Origin: Trichloromonas sp034006665
GTDB lineage: Bacteria; Desulfobacterota; Desulfuromonadia; Desulfuromonadales; Trichloromonadaceae
Direction: 5' to 3'
Length of the DNA stretch: 64,000 bases
Assembly: GCF_034006665.1 (NCBI RefSeq)
Contig: NZ_JAVESI010000010.1
Span: forward strand, 1 to 64,000
Each line of letters starts with the position of its first letter. Within the stretch, counting starts at the first letter, position 1. The notes under the pieces were generated by a model. The model was not told the DNA's origin. It ran no database searches and saw only the letters and a list, made by a program, of their open reading frames with translations. Positions 16,747-26,343 of the stretch are shown here, piece by piece. The translations under genes and the position numbers were made by a program.

Positions 16747-18126
16747 ATGAGTGGCCTCATCAACGCTCTGAATATCGGCAAAAGCAGTCTGCTCGACGGT
16801 CAGCGCGCGATCGAGGTCGTCGGCAACAACATCTCCAACGTCAATACCGAAGGCTATTCCCGCCAGGTTCCGGTCTTTACCGACTTCCCCACCCTGAACA
16901 TGAACGGCTTCATGGTCGGGCGCGGGTCGAAGATCGACGTCCTCGATCGCGAGTACAACAATTTTCTCGCCAAGATGATGCAGGAAAAAAGCGCCGCCCT
17001 CGGGGAGGAGGATGCCAAGTCCACCGCCCTGGATGAAATGGAGCGCATCATCAGTATCTCCGAAAACGGTCTCTCCGGCTCCATCGACAACTTTTTCGGC
17101 TCTTGGCAGGATCTCACCAACGATCCCGGCAGCCGCGTCAATCGTGACCTGGTGCTGCAATCGGGCGAGCGCCTGGTGCAGGATTTCCAGGCGACGGTCT
17201 CCGAACTGACCAAGCTTTCGGAGAGCATGAACACCATGCTGCAATCCCGGGTCGACGATCTCAACCTCAGCATCAACGAGGTCGCGAGCCTCAATCTGCG
17301 CATTTCCACCATCGAATCGACCGGCCAACCGGCCCTCGCCGACCGGGACAAGCGCGACCTGCTGCTGCAGAAGATCACCTCGCTGGTCGGCGGCACCAAT
17401 ACCGAAAACGCCGCCGGCATGGCTTCGATCTTTCTGCCCAACGGCCTGCCTCTGGTCTCCGACGCCACCACCATGCCGATACTGACCGAGCGGGTTGGCG
17501 ACACCCTGCAGATCAGCCTCGACCTCGGCAGCCACAAATACGAACTCAACACCGAGCGGGTCGGCGGCGAAATGCGCGGGCTCATGTATCTGCGGGATGA
17601 ATTCATCCCCGAGAAGGTCGCCGATCTCGACAAACTTGCCAACGGCATCATCACCGAAGTCAACGCCCTGCATCGCGCTGGAACCGGTCTCGACGGCAAC
17701 ACCGACCGGGATTTCTTCGCGCCCTTGGCCGAGGAAGCGGGCGCCGCCGGCATGATCCGCATGAACCTAGACAACTACCGGGAAGTGGCTGCCGGCGACT
17801 CCAGCGCCCCCGGCGACAATACCAACGCTCTGCGCCTCAGCGCCCTCGGCACCGCCCGGGTGATGGACGGCAGCGAAACCTTTGTCGGTTACTACGCCCG
17901 CATCGCCGGCGACGTCGGCGTCGAAGCGAGTCGCAACAAGCTGGCCCTGGCCGGCAATCGCGACGCTTTGACCCAGGTCGCCAATCTGCGGGACAACACC
18001 GTCGGGGTTTCTCTCGAAGAAGAAATGATTTCCCTGATCAAATTCCAGAAGAGTTTCGAAGCCTCGGCCAAATACCTCAGCACCGTCGACGAGGTGATGA
18101 GCCAGCTTCTGGCCATCCGGGGGTAG
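16747..18126 (+). CDS. flgK: Flagellar hook-associated protein 1 (FlgK)
   Basis: A 459-residue hook-filament junction protein. The N-terminus has the rod/hook signature AIEVVGNNISNVNTEGYSRQ (20-39) and the C-terminus the matching SLEEEMISLIKFQKSFEASAKYLSTVDE, forming the terminal coiled-coil pair. The middle is shorter than in enteric FlgK (about 550 residues), as in many Deltaproteobacteria. It is exported with FlgN help. Confidence 0.95.
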   Translation: MSGLINALNIGKSSLLDGQRAIEVVGNNISNVNTEGYSRQVPVFTDFPTLNMNGFMVGRGSKIDVLDREYNNFLAKMMQEKSAALGEEDAKSTALDEMERIISISENGLSGSIDNFFGSWQDLTNDPGSRVNRDLVLQSGERLVQDFQATVSELTKLSESMNTMLQSRVDDLNLSINEVASLNLRISTIESTGQPALADRDKRDLLLQKITSLVGGTNTENAAGMASIFLPNGLPLVSDATTMPILTERVGDTLQISLDLGSHKYELNTERVGGEMRGLMYLRDEFIPEKVADLDKLANGIITEVNALHRAGTGLDGNTDRDFFAPLAEEAGAAGMIRMNLDNYREVAAGDSSAPGDNTNALRLSALGTARVMDGSETFVGYYARIAGDVGVEASRNKLALAGNRDALTQVANLRDNTVGVSLEEEMISLIKFQKSFEASAKYLSTVDEVMSQLLAIRG

Positions 18127-18129
18127 CGT

Positions 18130-19071
18130 ATGAAAGCGAGCAACTCGACCACCTATCGCTCGATGATGCTGTTTCTCAACAGCACCACTTCCAAATTGCA
18201 GGATCTCCAGGTCGCCACCGCCACCGGGCGCAAGATGAACGCGGCTTCCGACAACCCCGCCGGGGTGTCGCCGGTGCTGCTCACCCGCTCGCGGATGTTG
18301 TCCGCCGAGAATCATTACGAAAACAACCTCGCCGCCATCGACCGCCTCAAGGCTCAGGACACCCAGATGGCCCAGGCCGAAAACCTCATCAACCGCGCCA
18401 TCGAGCTCACCGTTTCCGCCGGTAACGGCACCTACAGCAGCTATGAACGGGAGGTTCTCGCCAGCGAGATCGGCGACCTGCGCAACTCCATGGTGAGCCT
18501 GGCCAACGGCCAGATGGACGGCAAATACTTCTTCGCCGGGTTCAACGATTTGACACCCCCCTTTGTCGAAAATCCGGCTCATGCTGGCGATCCGACCCAG
18601 CCGCCGATGCTTTACCAGGGGGACCAAGGGCGCAAACAGCTGGAAATCTCTCCGAGCGAGACCGAAACGGTCAACTTCACCGGCAGCGCTGTATTTCTCG
18701 GCGATGAAGACGGCGACGGCGTCACCGATCCCGGCCGGGTCGACATCTTCGCGGTCATGACCGGCATCGAGGAGGCCTTGCTCGCTGACGATGCGGCCGG
18801 CGCCACAGCGAAGCTCGGCGATCTCAACACCGCCCTTGAGCAGATCAGTATCAACCGCAGCCAGATGGGGGTGGTGGCCAACCGTATCGACCGCGCCAAC
18901 GAGAATATCCAGGACATGGAACTCGACCTCGAAGAGGTGCTGTCCCGCTATCAGGACGCCGACCTCATCGAATCGATCACGGAAATGACGCAACAGGAAC
19001 AAGCCTTGCAAGCAGCCATGGATGTGACGGGACGACTCTCCAAACTGTCGATCCTCGACTATCTGCGCTAG
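18130..19071 (+). CDS. flgL: Flagellar hook-associated protein 3 (FlgL)
   Basis: A 313-residue flagellin-like junction protein. The N-terminal flagellin domain includes KLQDLQVATATGRKMNAASDNPAG (split over about 20-45), with YFFAGFNDLTPPF (about 134-146) marking FlgL rather than flagellin. The C-terminal helix ends in ALQAAMDVTGRLSKLSILDYL. It sits four bases after flgK and before csrA. Confidence 0.94.
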   Translation: MKASNSTTYRSMMLFLNSTTSKLQDLQVATATGRKMNAASDNPAGVSPVLLTRSRMLSAENHYENNLAAIDRLKAQDTQMAQAENLINRAIELTVSAGNGTYSSYEREVLASEIGDLRNSMVSLANGQMDGKYFFAGFNDLTPPFVENPAHAGDPTQPPMLYQGDQGRKQLEISPSETETVNFTGSAVFLGDEDGDGVTDPGRVDIFAVMTGIEEALLADDAAGATAKLGDLNTALEQISINRSQMGVVANRIDRANENIQDMELDLEEVLSRYQDADLIESITEMTQQEQALQAAMDVTGRLSKLSILDYLR

Positions 19072-19099
19072 GAATAAATTACACGCCAGGGAGGGCCAG

Positions 19100-19342
19100 A
19101 TGCTGGTATTGACACGCAAGGTCGGCGAGGGCATACGCATCGGCGACGACATCACCATCACCGTCGTCGAGATGAAAGGGGGCGGTATCCGCCTCGGGAT
19201 CGTCGCGCCGCCGACGGTGAAGATCCACCGCCAGGAAGTCTACGATCGCATCCTCGAAGAGAACAAGGAAGCCACCCAGTGGATCATCGCCGATCTGGAC
19301 AGCCTGAGTGACAGTCTGCCCATGCTCAAGGAGGTCAAATGA
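19100..19342 (+). CDS. csrA: Carbon storage regulator CsrA
   Basis: An 80-residue RNA-binding dimer. It has MLVLTRKVGEGIRIGDDI at the start and VKIHRQEVYDRI with the RNA-contacting Arg (R44 region). The C-terminal tail of about 15 residues is longer than in E. coli, as in FliW-regulated CsrA proteins. It blocks translation of target mRNAs at GGA motifs, typically flagellin mRNA in this arrangement. The stop overlaps the fliW start (ATGA). Confidence 0.96.
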   Translation: MLVLTRKVGEGIRIGDDITITVVEMKGGGIRLGIVAPPTVKIHRQEVYDRILEENKEATQWIIADLDSLSDSLPMLKEVK

Positions 19343-19761
19343 AGGTCATCAACACCCGTTTCGGGCAGGTGGAATACGATCCGGCTAAAACCCTGCACTT
19401 CCCTACGGGGATGATCGGCTTCGAGAACCTGCGCGAGTTCATCGTCATGCCCAACATCAAGCGCGGGCCCCTCTTCTGGATCCAGAGCGTCGAAGACCCG
19501 GAGATCGCCTTTGTTCTCACCGACCCCACCAACTTCTTCGTCGACTACCGGGTCGCCCCCGACGACAACGAGAAAGAGAAACTGGGGATGAAAGACGGGG
19601 ACGACTGTCACGCCTTGGTGGTCGTCACCGTCAACTCGGGCAGCGACTTCACCTTCAACCTGCTCGCGCCGATCCTCTACGCCCCGGGCCCCAACCGCGC
19701 CATCCAGGTGGTGCTGGAGCACAGCAACTACTCGACCAAGATGCCCCTGCCCAAGGTGTAA
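19339..19761 (+). CDS. fliW: Flagellar assembly factor FliW (CsrA antagonist)
   Basis: A 140-residue FliW. The strands FPTGMIGFENLREFIV and LFWIQSVEDPEIAFVLTDP are typical. FliW binds free flagellin or CsrA, so that CsrA is released to repress flagellin synthesis when unexported flagellin builds up. Its four-base overlap with csrA supports stoichiometric coexpression. A terminator follows. Confidence 0.95.
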   Translation: MKVINTRFGQVEYDPAKTLHFPTGMIGFENLREFIVMPNIKRGPLFWIQSVEDPEIAFVLTDPTNFFVDYRVAPDDNEKEKLGMKDGDDCHALVVVTVNSGSDFTFNLLAPILYAPGPNRAIQVVLEHSNYSTKMPLPKV

Positions 19762-19786
19762 GGGCGCGGCGCGCCGGAATAGATCG

Positions 19787-19825
19787 AAAGGCTACCTCGC
19801 GAAGGATGCGGAGTGGCCTTTTTTT
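19787..19825 (+). terminator. Terminator after fliW
   Basis: AAAGGCTAC pairs with GTGGCCTTT (one G-T), with a short inner CGC/GCG helix, followed by a run of seven T. It closes the flgM-fliW operon. Confidence 0.75.
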
Positions 19826-19971
19826 CATGGATCGGCCCGCAAATCCGCCGGTGTCGGAATTTTGGCCGGGGCTTTGCAGATTCGAAATTGCCGCAGGGGT
19901 TTTCGGCGGCAAGGATCGATAGTGTCAATTTCTTGACAGGCTTCGGTCATTGGCTGGAAGGAGAATAGAGT

Positions 19972-22452
19972 GTGGCCGCAATGAAAATACAGGAACCGGA
20001 ACCCTTCCGCGCGAATCGCTTCGGTGATCGCTATCTGCCCGGCGTCAACGGCGAGTGCTTCGAGCAGCTCGGCGCCGAGACGGTTTTCGCCCAGCAGTTC
20101 GGCGCCGACCTTTTCTGCCTCGGAACCTTTTACCTGGTCATCGGCACCGATTCCGGCCTGCTGCCGCGTTATCTTCTACGCAAGGGTATTCCCAAAGGGA
20201 GCTGTTACCTTTTTGTCGAACTGCCTGAAATTCTATCCCGCATCGATCGTTTGGATTCGGCAGGCATCCTCTACGCCACGCCCGAGGATTGCCGGAAAAT
20301 GCTGGGGAGGCTCGGCATCAATGAGTATGTCTTCGCCGACAAGGTCCGGGTGATTTCCAGCTGCGCCGCCGAGGACTGCGTCTGGGAAGGGTACCGCGAG
20401 ACTGGGCGACGGCTACGGCAGGAAGTCTTCCGCTTTATCTGGGATACGAAAGGCTCTCTCGATCTGGAGGTCTTCATCCGCCGGCAGCTGGAAAATCTCG
20501 CGGAAAACCGGGTCTCGGCCAATCTTCTGCGCGGCATGTTCCGGGGGAAGACGGCGGTGCTGCTGGCCGGCGGGCCCTCTTTGGACGACGTTATCCCCTG
20601 GCTGTTGGAACATCGCCCGCAAGTCGCCGTCATCGCCGCTTCTCGGGTGTCGCGGCGCCTGCTCGAAGTCGGCATCACTCCTGATATCCTCGTTTCCGTC
20701 GATCCAAAGCCGGTGAATTTCGATGTCAGCAGCGATATGTTCCAGTTTGAAGAGGACGCGCTGCTGGTCGCCAACTATCACCTCAGCCCCTGCATTCTGG
20801 GGCAATGGGGAGGGCGGGCGTCGGTCTGGGGCAGCCTTTTCTCTTGGGATTCCCCTCTCAACCGCCCGGCGCCCATTTCCCTGGGGCCGACGGTCACCAA
20901 TGTCGCCTTCGATACGGCCGTGGAGCTGGGTTTCTCCCAAATCGTCCTGGCCGGTGCCGATTTCTGCCATAGCCGCGAAGGCTTCACCCATGCCGCCGCC
21001 TCGCGGGAGCGGGCCATTGGCGCCCGCTTTTCCGAGCGGGATGTGACGATGGAAACCTACGGCGGCTGGGAAGCCTATACCCATCCCAATTACGCCCTTG
21101 CCGCCCGCGAGCTGGACGCCCAGGCCGAACGCGCCCGCAAGCGCGGCTGCCGCGCCGTCAACCCAGCGCCGGGGGCGGCCCGGCTGGAGCACGTTCGCCA
21201 TCTCCCCCTGGCCGAGCTTCCCATTGAACCCCTGAATGTGCCGGCCGCGACCACTCTCGCCGGGGTGCTGCCCGAGGATTCCGCCGCGACGCGCTCACGT
21301 CACTGTCGGGCCATGCTCACCGAACTCGACCGCGTCTCCGCCGTGGTGGAGCGGATCGGCAAGCTCGCGGAGCAGGCGACGGCGCTGCATGAGCAGTTCG
21401 CTTCCGCTTCCGACTCCGCCGACTACCGCAAAGGGCTGAAGGCGATCGGGCAAGCTCTGGGCCGCGAGGATCAGGGGCTGGTCCGGTTGATCAAATTTTT
21501 CAGCGTCCAGAAGTTTTTCCGGCTCAGCCATGCGGGGCTCGCCAAAGGCGGGGCCAGCGAGACCAGTTTCGACGACAACCGCGGCTACTACCTGGCCTAT
21601 CGGGAAAACTGCGAGCAGTTTCTCAATCTGCTAAGGCAATCCCGCAAGCGGGTCGAAACGCGTCTGCTGGAGGATTCCCCCGCGCCCGAACTCCCCCGTC
21701 TGCTCGCCCAGTGGCGGGCGGACCGGCAGCCGGGACGGTCGCGCATCTGGCGCCGGCGGCATCCCGCCGACTTCGCCGCTTTGAGCCCCGAGCAGCAGGC
21801 GGAGTTGCAGGTTCTGGAAGAAGATTTCGCGCAACTTCGCGCCAAGGGCTACGCCGGTTGGACTGCGACCACCGCCATTACCCCCGGCGCCTACAACTGG
21901 GCGCTTTCCGGGGCTTTCGGGCGGATTCGCGACGCCTACCGCAAGAACGACCGCGAGACTTTGGCGCGGCTGGCCGGGGTTCTGGAGAACCACCCCCTGC
22001 CCAAAGCCAAGCCGTTGCTGGCCTTGGCCCAGGGGTACGCCGCCGAGTTGGCGGGCGACAACGATGCGGCGCTCGATGACTATCAGCGGGTTCTGGACAC
22101 GGAGGACGAGGCGCTGCTCGAAGAGGCGCTGCGGGCCATTGCCTTTCTCTGCCTGCAAATTGGGGCGCTCGATGACGCCCTGCTCGCTCTCGAACATCTC
22201 GCCGGCCGCTTCCCGGCCTATCTGCTACTCTACGCCGACGGTCTCAAGGTTTCGGGTCGGGCGGAGGAAGCGCTGGAGGCCTATGCGAGCTATCTGGAGC
22301 AGGTTCCCCAAGATCTGGGCACCATGCTCAATCTCGGAGGTTACTATCGCAAACTGGGGATCGACGAGGGAGCGCGGCTGATGTTTACCCACGTTCTCGA
22401 AGTGGAGCCCACCCATCCCGTCGCCCGCAAGCTGCTGAAGGAACTCGGTTGA
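19972..22452 (+). CDS. Maf-type flagellin glycosyltransferase (DUF115) with TPR tail
   Basis: An 826-residue cytoplasmic protein. Residues about 180-350 form an MptE-like/DUF115 domain: KTAVLLAGGPSLDD, IAASRVSRRLLEVGITPDILVSVD, and LAGADFCHS. This fold is the core of motility accessory factors, which attach pseudaminic or legionaminic acid to flagellin Ser/Thr. The last 170 residues (about 655-826) are TPR repeats, perhaps for flagellin or chaperone binding. The start is GTG, with AAGGAG eight bases upstream. Its position between fliW and the pse genes supports the role; the donor sugar is inferred. Confidence 0.85.
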   Translation: MAAMKIQEPEPFRANRFGDRYLPGVNGECFEQLGAETVFAQQFGADLFCLGTFYLVIGTDSGLLPRYLLRKGIPKGSCYLFVELPEILSRIDRLDSAGILYATPEDCRKMLGRLGINEYVFADKVRVISSCAAEDCVWEGYRETGRRLRQEVFRFIWDTKGSLDLEVFIRRQLENLAENRVSANLLRGMFRGKTAVLLAGGPSLDDVIPWLLEHRPQVAVIAASRVSRRLLEVGITPDILVSVDPKPVNFDVSSDMFQFEEDALLVANYHLSPCILGQWGGRASVWGSLFSWDSPLNRPAPISLGPTVTNVAFDTAVELGFSQIVLAGADFCHSREGFTHAAASRERAIGARFSERDVTMETYGGWEAYTHPNYALAARELDAQAERARKRGCRAVNPAPGAARLEHVRHLPLAELPIEPLNVPAATTLAGVLPEDSAATRSRHCRAMLTELDRVSAVVERIGKLAEQATALHEQFASASDSADYRKGLKAIGQALGREDQGLVRLIKFFSVQKFFRLSHAGLAKGGASETSFDDNRGYYLAYRENCEQFLNLLRQSRKRVETRLLEDSPAPELPRLLAQWRADRQPGRSRIWRRRHPADFAALSPEQQAELQVLEEDFAQLRAKGYAGWTATTAITPGAYNWALSGAFGRIRDAYRKNDRETLARLAGVLENHPLPKAKPLLALAQGYAAELAGDNDAALDDYQRVLDTEDEALLEEALRAIAFLCLQIGALDDALLALEHLAGRFPAYLLLYADGLKVSGRAEEALEAYASYLEQVPQDLGTMLNLGGYYRKLGIDEGARLMFTHVLEVEPTHPVARKLLKELG

Positions 22453-22474
22453 TTTTCATAAGCCGTTGCAATGT

Positions 22475-22503
22475 TTGTAAATCACCGACTTTTTACCTAT
22501 CAT
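22475..22503 (+). promoter_or_regulatory. Candidate sigma-70 promoter of pse operon
   Basis: TTGTAA and TATCAT are 17 bases apart, in the short AT-rich gap after the Maf gene and about 65 bases before pseB. Confidence 0.42.
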
Positions 22504-22573
22504 GGACAAGGCCGCTGCGATCATTCATCGTTGGTCGTCGGCCGTCAATGCCACTCGTGTCGGGGGGATTCCC

Positions 22574-23593
22574 ATGCTGAACGGAAAAGCCGTGCTGATT
22601 ACCGGAGGGACGGGCTCCTTCGGTAAAAAATTTCTTGAAACGGCGCTCGCCCGCTATCCGAAAATGCGCCGCATCGTCATTTTCTCCCGCGATGAACTGA
22701 AACAGTACGAACTCGCCCAGCAGTATCCGCCCGAGACCTATCGACAGCTGCGCTACTTCATCGGCGACGTGCGCGACCGGGAGCGGCTCTACCGGGCCTT
22801 TGAGGGGATCGACATCGTCATTCACGCCGCCGCCCTCAAGCAGGTGCCCGCCTGCGAATACAACCCCTTCGAAGCGATCAAGACCAACATCCTCGGCGCC
22901 CAGAACGTCATCGAGACCGCCCTGGAGCGGGAGGTGGAAAAGGTCGTGGCCCTCTCCACCGACAAGGCCGCCGCGCCGATCAACCTCTACGGCGCGACCA
23001 AGCTCTGCTCGGACAAACTCTTCGTTGCCGCCAACAACTACAAGGGGAATCGGGATATCCGCTTTTCCGTGGTGCGCTACGGCAATGTCCTCGGCAGTCG
23101 CGGCAGCGTCATCCCCTTCTTCCTGAAAAAGCAGCGTGAAGGGGTGCTGCCCATCACCGACGAACGCATGACCCGCTTCAACATCACCCTTGACGAGGGC
23201 GTGGAACTGGTGCTGCGGACCCTGGGGCGGATGTGGGGCGGCGAAATCTTCGTCCCGAAAATCCCCAGTTTCCGCATCGTCGACCTAGCGCAGGCGATCG
23301 ATCCCGATTGCCGCCAGGAGATCGTCGGCATCCGTCCCGGCGAGAAGCTGCACGAAGAGATGATCACCGAAACGGACGGGTTCAATACCCTGGAGCTCGA
23401 CGATCACTACGTCATTCTCCCCTCCATGCGCAACTGGACGGTGGAGAAGTTCCAGACCGAACGGGGCGGCCGCCGCTGTCCGGAAGGCTTCTCCTACAAC
23501 AGCGGCACCAACACCGACTGGCTGACTGTCGAGCAGTTGCGGGAGCTGGTGCGCGGGCATATCGACTATTGCTGCCAGAAAGGGATCTCGTGA
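22574..23593 (+). CDS. pseB: UDP-GlcNAc 4,6-dehydratase (inverting), PseB
   Basis: A 339-residue extended SDR enzyme that starts pseudaminic acid synthesis by dehydrating and epimerising UDP-GlcNAc. It has TGGTGSFGKKF (10-20), D130 and K131 in STDKA, and Y139-x3-K143 (YGATK), the residues set for FlaA1/PseB. ATG 22574 gives the usual length; an upstream ATG would add 24 unconserved residues. The stop overlaps the pseC GTG start by four bases. Confidence 0.93.
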   Translation: MLNGKAVLITGGTGSFGKKFLETALARYPKMRRIVIFSRDELKQYELAQQYPPETYRQLRYFIGDVRDRERLYRAFEGIDIVIHAAALKQVPACEYNPFEAIKTNILGAQNVIETALEREVEKVVALSTDKAAAPINLYGATKLCSDKLFVAANNYKGNRDIRFSVVRYGNVLGSRGSVIPFFLKKQREGVLPITDERMTRFNITLDEGVELVLRTLGRMWGGEIFVPKIPSFRIVDLAQAIDPDCRQEIVGIRPGEKLHEEMITETDGFNTLELDDHYVILPSMRNWTVEKFQTERGGRRCPEGFSYNSGTNTDWLTVEQLRELVRGHIDYCCQKGIS

Positions 23594-24723
23594 GCGAGCC
23601 CTTCATTTCCTACGGTCGGCAAAGTGTCGACGAGTCCGATATCGAGGCGGTCGTGGCGGTACTGCGTTCCGATTGGCTGACCACCGGGCCGCTGGTCGAG
23701 CGCTTCGAGCGGTCGGTGGCGGATTTCGTCGGCGTGGCCGAAGGGGTAGCGGTGAGCAGCGGCACGGCGGCGCTGCACGGGGCCATGCACGCCATCGGCA
23801 TCGGCCCCGGCGACGAGGTCATCGTCCCGCCTATGACCTTCGCCGCCACCGCCAATGCCGTGCTCTACCAGGGGGGGACGCCGGTCTTCGCCGATGCCGA
23901 CGCCGACACCCTGCTCATCGATCCGGCGCGGGTCGAAGAAAAAATCGGCCCCCGCACTCGGGCGGTCATCGCCGTCGATTACGCCGGGCAGCCCGCCGAC
24001 TATGGGGTCTTGCGGGAAATCTGTCGCCACCGCGGTCTGATTCTGGTGGCCGATGCCTGCCATGCCCTCGGCGCCGCCGATGCTGGTCGCCCCTGCGGTT
24101 CTCTGGCCGATCTGAGCGCTTTCAGCTTCCATCCGGTTAAGCCGATCACCACCGGCGAGGGGGGAATGGTCGTCACCGACAACCCCGAATGGGCCGAGCG
24201 CCTGCGCAGCTTCCGCAACCACGGCATTACCGGCGACCATCGTCAGCGTCAGGAACAAGGTACCTGGTATTACGAAATGACCGAACTCGGCGGCAACTAT
24301 CGCCTGACCGACATCCAGTGCGCTCTCGGTCTGAGCCAGTTGGCGCGATTGCCGAAGTGGATCGCCAGGCGCCGGGAGCTGGCCGCCCTCTACGACCGGG
24401 CCTTTGCCGGAACCGAAGTCCAACCCCTGGCGGTGCGCGCCGGGGCCGAGCACGGCTATCATCTCTATGTGGTGCGGGTGCCGGAGCGGGACCGGGTTTT
24501 CGCCGAACTGCGCGCCGCCGGGATTGGCGCCAACGTCCACTACATTCCGGTCCATCTGCACCCCTATTACCGCAGGCGCTTCGGTACCGGCGAAGGCCTC
24601 TGCCCCGTGGCCGAGGCTGCTTATGGCCGGATTCTGACCTTGCCGCTTTATCCTGCAATGAACTTTCTTGATGTTTCTCGCATCGTCGATTCTGTTTTTA
24701 CCGTTATCAGGAAGGGAGCCTAG
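23590..24723 (+). CDS. pseC: UDP-4-keto-sugar aminotransferase PseC
   Basis: A 377-residue PLP aminotransferase of the DegT/DnrJ/EryC1 family. It adds the 4-amino group in the second step of pseudaminic acid synthesis. The PLP lysine is K184 in SFHPVKPITTGEGG; the PLP aspartate lies in LVADACHALGA. The GTG start overlaps the pseB stop, and the protein then begins like other PseC (FISYGRQSVDESDI). A longer in-frame reading upstream would run through pseB in another frame and is discounted. Confidence 0.93.
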   Translation: MSEPFISYGRQSVDESDIEAVVAVLRSDWLTTGPLVERFERSVADFVGVAEGVAVSSGTAALHGAMHAIGIGPGDEVIVPPMTFAATANAVLYQGGTPVFADADADTLLIDPARVEEKIGPRTRAVIAVDYAGQPADYGVLREICRHRGLILVADACHALGAADAGRPCGSLADLSAFSFHPVKPITTGEGGMVVTDNPEWAERLRSFRNHGITGDHRQRQEQGTWYYEMTELGGNYRLTDIQCALGLSQLARLPKWIARRRELAALYDRAFAGTEVQPLAVRAGAEHGYHLYVVRVPERDRVFAELRAAGIGANVHYIPVHLHPYYRRRFGTGEGLCPVAEAAYGRILTLPLYPAMNFLDVSRIVDSVFTVIRKGA

Positions 24724-24725
24724 CT

Positions 24726-26303
24726 GTGAAAAAGGCTGGAAAGACCGAACTGAAGGATGTCATGTATGCACTGGGGGAAATATTTTCAGGCACCTGCTTC
24801 TCAAATACGGAATTCGATTATCTTAATGTCTTGAAATCGACAATCGAGACCTTGAGCGAAAAAGAAAAGTCCCAGTTGTACCAATGGTTTCTGGATGCGT
24901 ACACAGGTGACAATTCCATAACCTTCAATTCTTTTGTTTATGAAAATTATCGAGATGACTTCTCGCTTGAAAATCTGACTAAAACGATCACCTCGGCGAT
25001 GTCATTGAATGATTTTTATGAAATTTATTGGAATTTGAGCCGTAGGTTTTTTGTTCGAAGTGATGTCCCAACTAAAATATTCAAGCCATATGCAGACGTG
25101 GTCAGAGGTCATTTCGATAAAATTGTCAGCATGTTGAAACAGTCTAAGATTGTAGTGGCGCCAGCCTATCAAAAAAAATCAGAAATCAAGACGATTGCGA
25201 TTCTTTCACCACAAATTTTGGGGATGGCACATTCTCCGACGCGCGAAGCGTTCAATCTGGCCTGTCATTTGATAAAAAATCATGGTTGTAAGGTTTCAAT
25301 AATCAATTGCAATTCAATGAATTACAATAATTATCTCGGATTTTATAGCCCGTTTGTTGCCAACAGAAATACGGAATTAACCGGGCACCAGTCGTTGACT
25401 ATCGATTATCTAAATTTCAAGGATGTCGAAATCGAGGTGTTTACTCTTGATGAGACCTTGATGTCCGTCCGAAAAATCAACAATTTCATGAACTATATCG
25501 ACCAACTGCAGCCGGATGCCGTCCTCGCGCATGGGGAGAATCTGCTTTTCCAAGAACTCTTGTTTCAAAAAATACCCTCAGTTTTCGTCACCACCGGGGC
25601 GACGGTTCCCATCGCCCATTCGGATGCTTACTGGATTCCTGGCAATCTCTTTTCGGACGCCGGTGAAGAATATGCACATGCCTGGGGGCATACCGACTTC
25701 ATGCGTGAATCCATGATCGTTACGCCCGCCGATGCCGCAGATGAACCATTGGAGCGGAGTCGATTCGGATTCAGCAAAGACGACTTTCTGTTTCTGGTAG
25801 CCGGGACCCGGTTGGCTAGTGAACTGGATAATGACTTTGTCGAATTTTGCCGGGAACTGGTTGCAAAGTGCCCGCATGCGAAGGTCGTTTTTGCTGGTTC
25901 CGGCGATCTGGATATCAGGAGAACCTTCGGCACGCTCACTAACTTCGAGCGGAAATTCATCAATGTCGGCATGATTCAGGAATTTTCGGCTTTCTGCCTG
26001 ATGTGCGATGCGTTCATCAATCCCAAAAGACAGGGTGGAGGGACCAGTGCCCAGACTGCCATGATGAATCATCTGCCGATTGTGACCATGAATTTCGGCC
26101 ATATCAGCTCGACGGTTCCCGAAAGTTATCGACTGCAAGATTATGCCGAGATGTTGAATTACTCGGTAAAGCTCTATTCCGATAATGACTTTTTGGCGCA
26201 AGAGAAAGTCTTCTTCTACAACCATTTCATTTCCGACCTGAAAACGGATCAACAGGTCGCCAAGATCTTTAAAAAACTGGAAGAAATTCATCGCCGTTAT
26301 TGA
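24726..26303 (+). CDS. Glycosyltransferase, GT-B fold, possible second flagellin transferase
   Basis: A 525-residue protein with a helical N-terminal part (about 1-140) and a GT-B-like pair of Rossmann domains. The C-terminal donor-binding part has FLVAGTRLASEL..., VVFAGSGDL and INPKRQGGGTSAQTAM, resembling family 4/41 transferases. The helical N-terminal region recalls cytoplasmic HMW1C-like protein glycosyltransferases, but I cannot confirm this. It is markedly more AT-rich than pseC and pseF on either side, a sign of transfer. The start is GTG two bases after pseC, with AGGGAG upstream. It may act on flagellin or on the Pse glycan. Confidence 0.68.
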   Translation: MKKAGKTELKDVMYALGEIFSGTCFSNTEFDYLNVLKSTIETLSEKEKSQLYQWFLDAYTGDNSITFNSFVYENYRDDFSLENLTKTITSAMSLNDFYEIYWNLSRRFFVRSDVPTKIFKPYADVVRGHFDKIVSMLKQSKIVVAPAYQKKSEIKTIAILSPQILGMAHSPTREAFNLACHLIKNHGCKVSIINCNSMNYNNYLGFYSPFVANRNTELTGHQSLTIDYLNFKDVEIEVFTLDETLMSVRKINNFMNYIDQLQPDAVLAHGENLLFQELLFQKIPSVFVTTGATVPIAHSDAYWIPGNLFSDAGEEYAHAWGHTDFMRESMIVTPADAADEPLERSRFGFSKDDFLFLVAGTRLASELDNDFVEFCRELVAKCPHAKVVFAGSGDLDIRRTFGTLTNFERKFINVGMIQEFSAFCLMCDAFINPKRQGGGTSAQTAMMNHLPIVTMNFGHISSTVPESYRLQDYAEMLNYSVKLYSDNDFLAQEKVFFYNHFISDLKTDQQVAKIFKKLEEIHRRY

Positions 26304-26343
26304 CAATATTCGCGAAAACCTCTGGCCCGAATTGGACAAGACC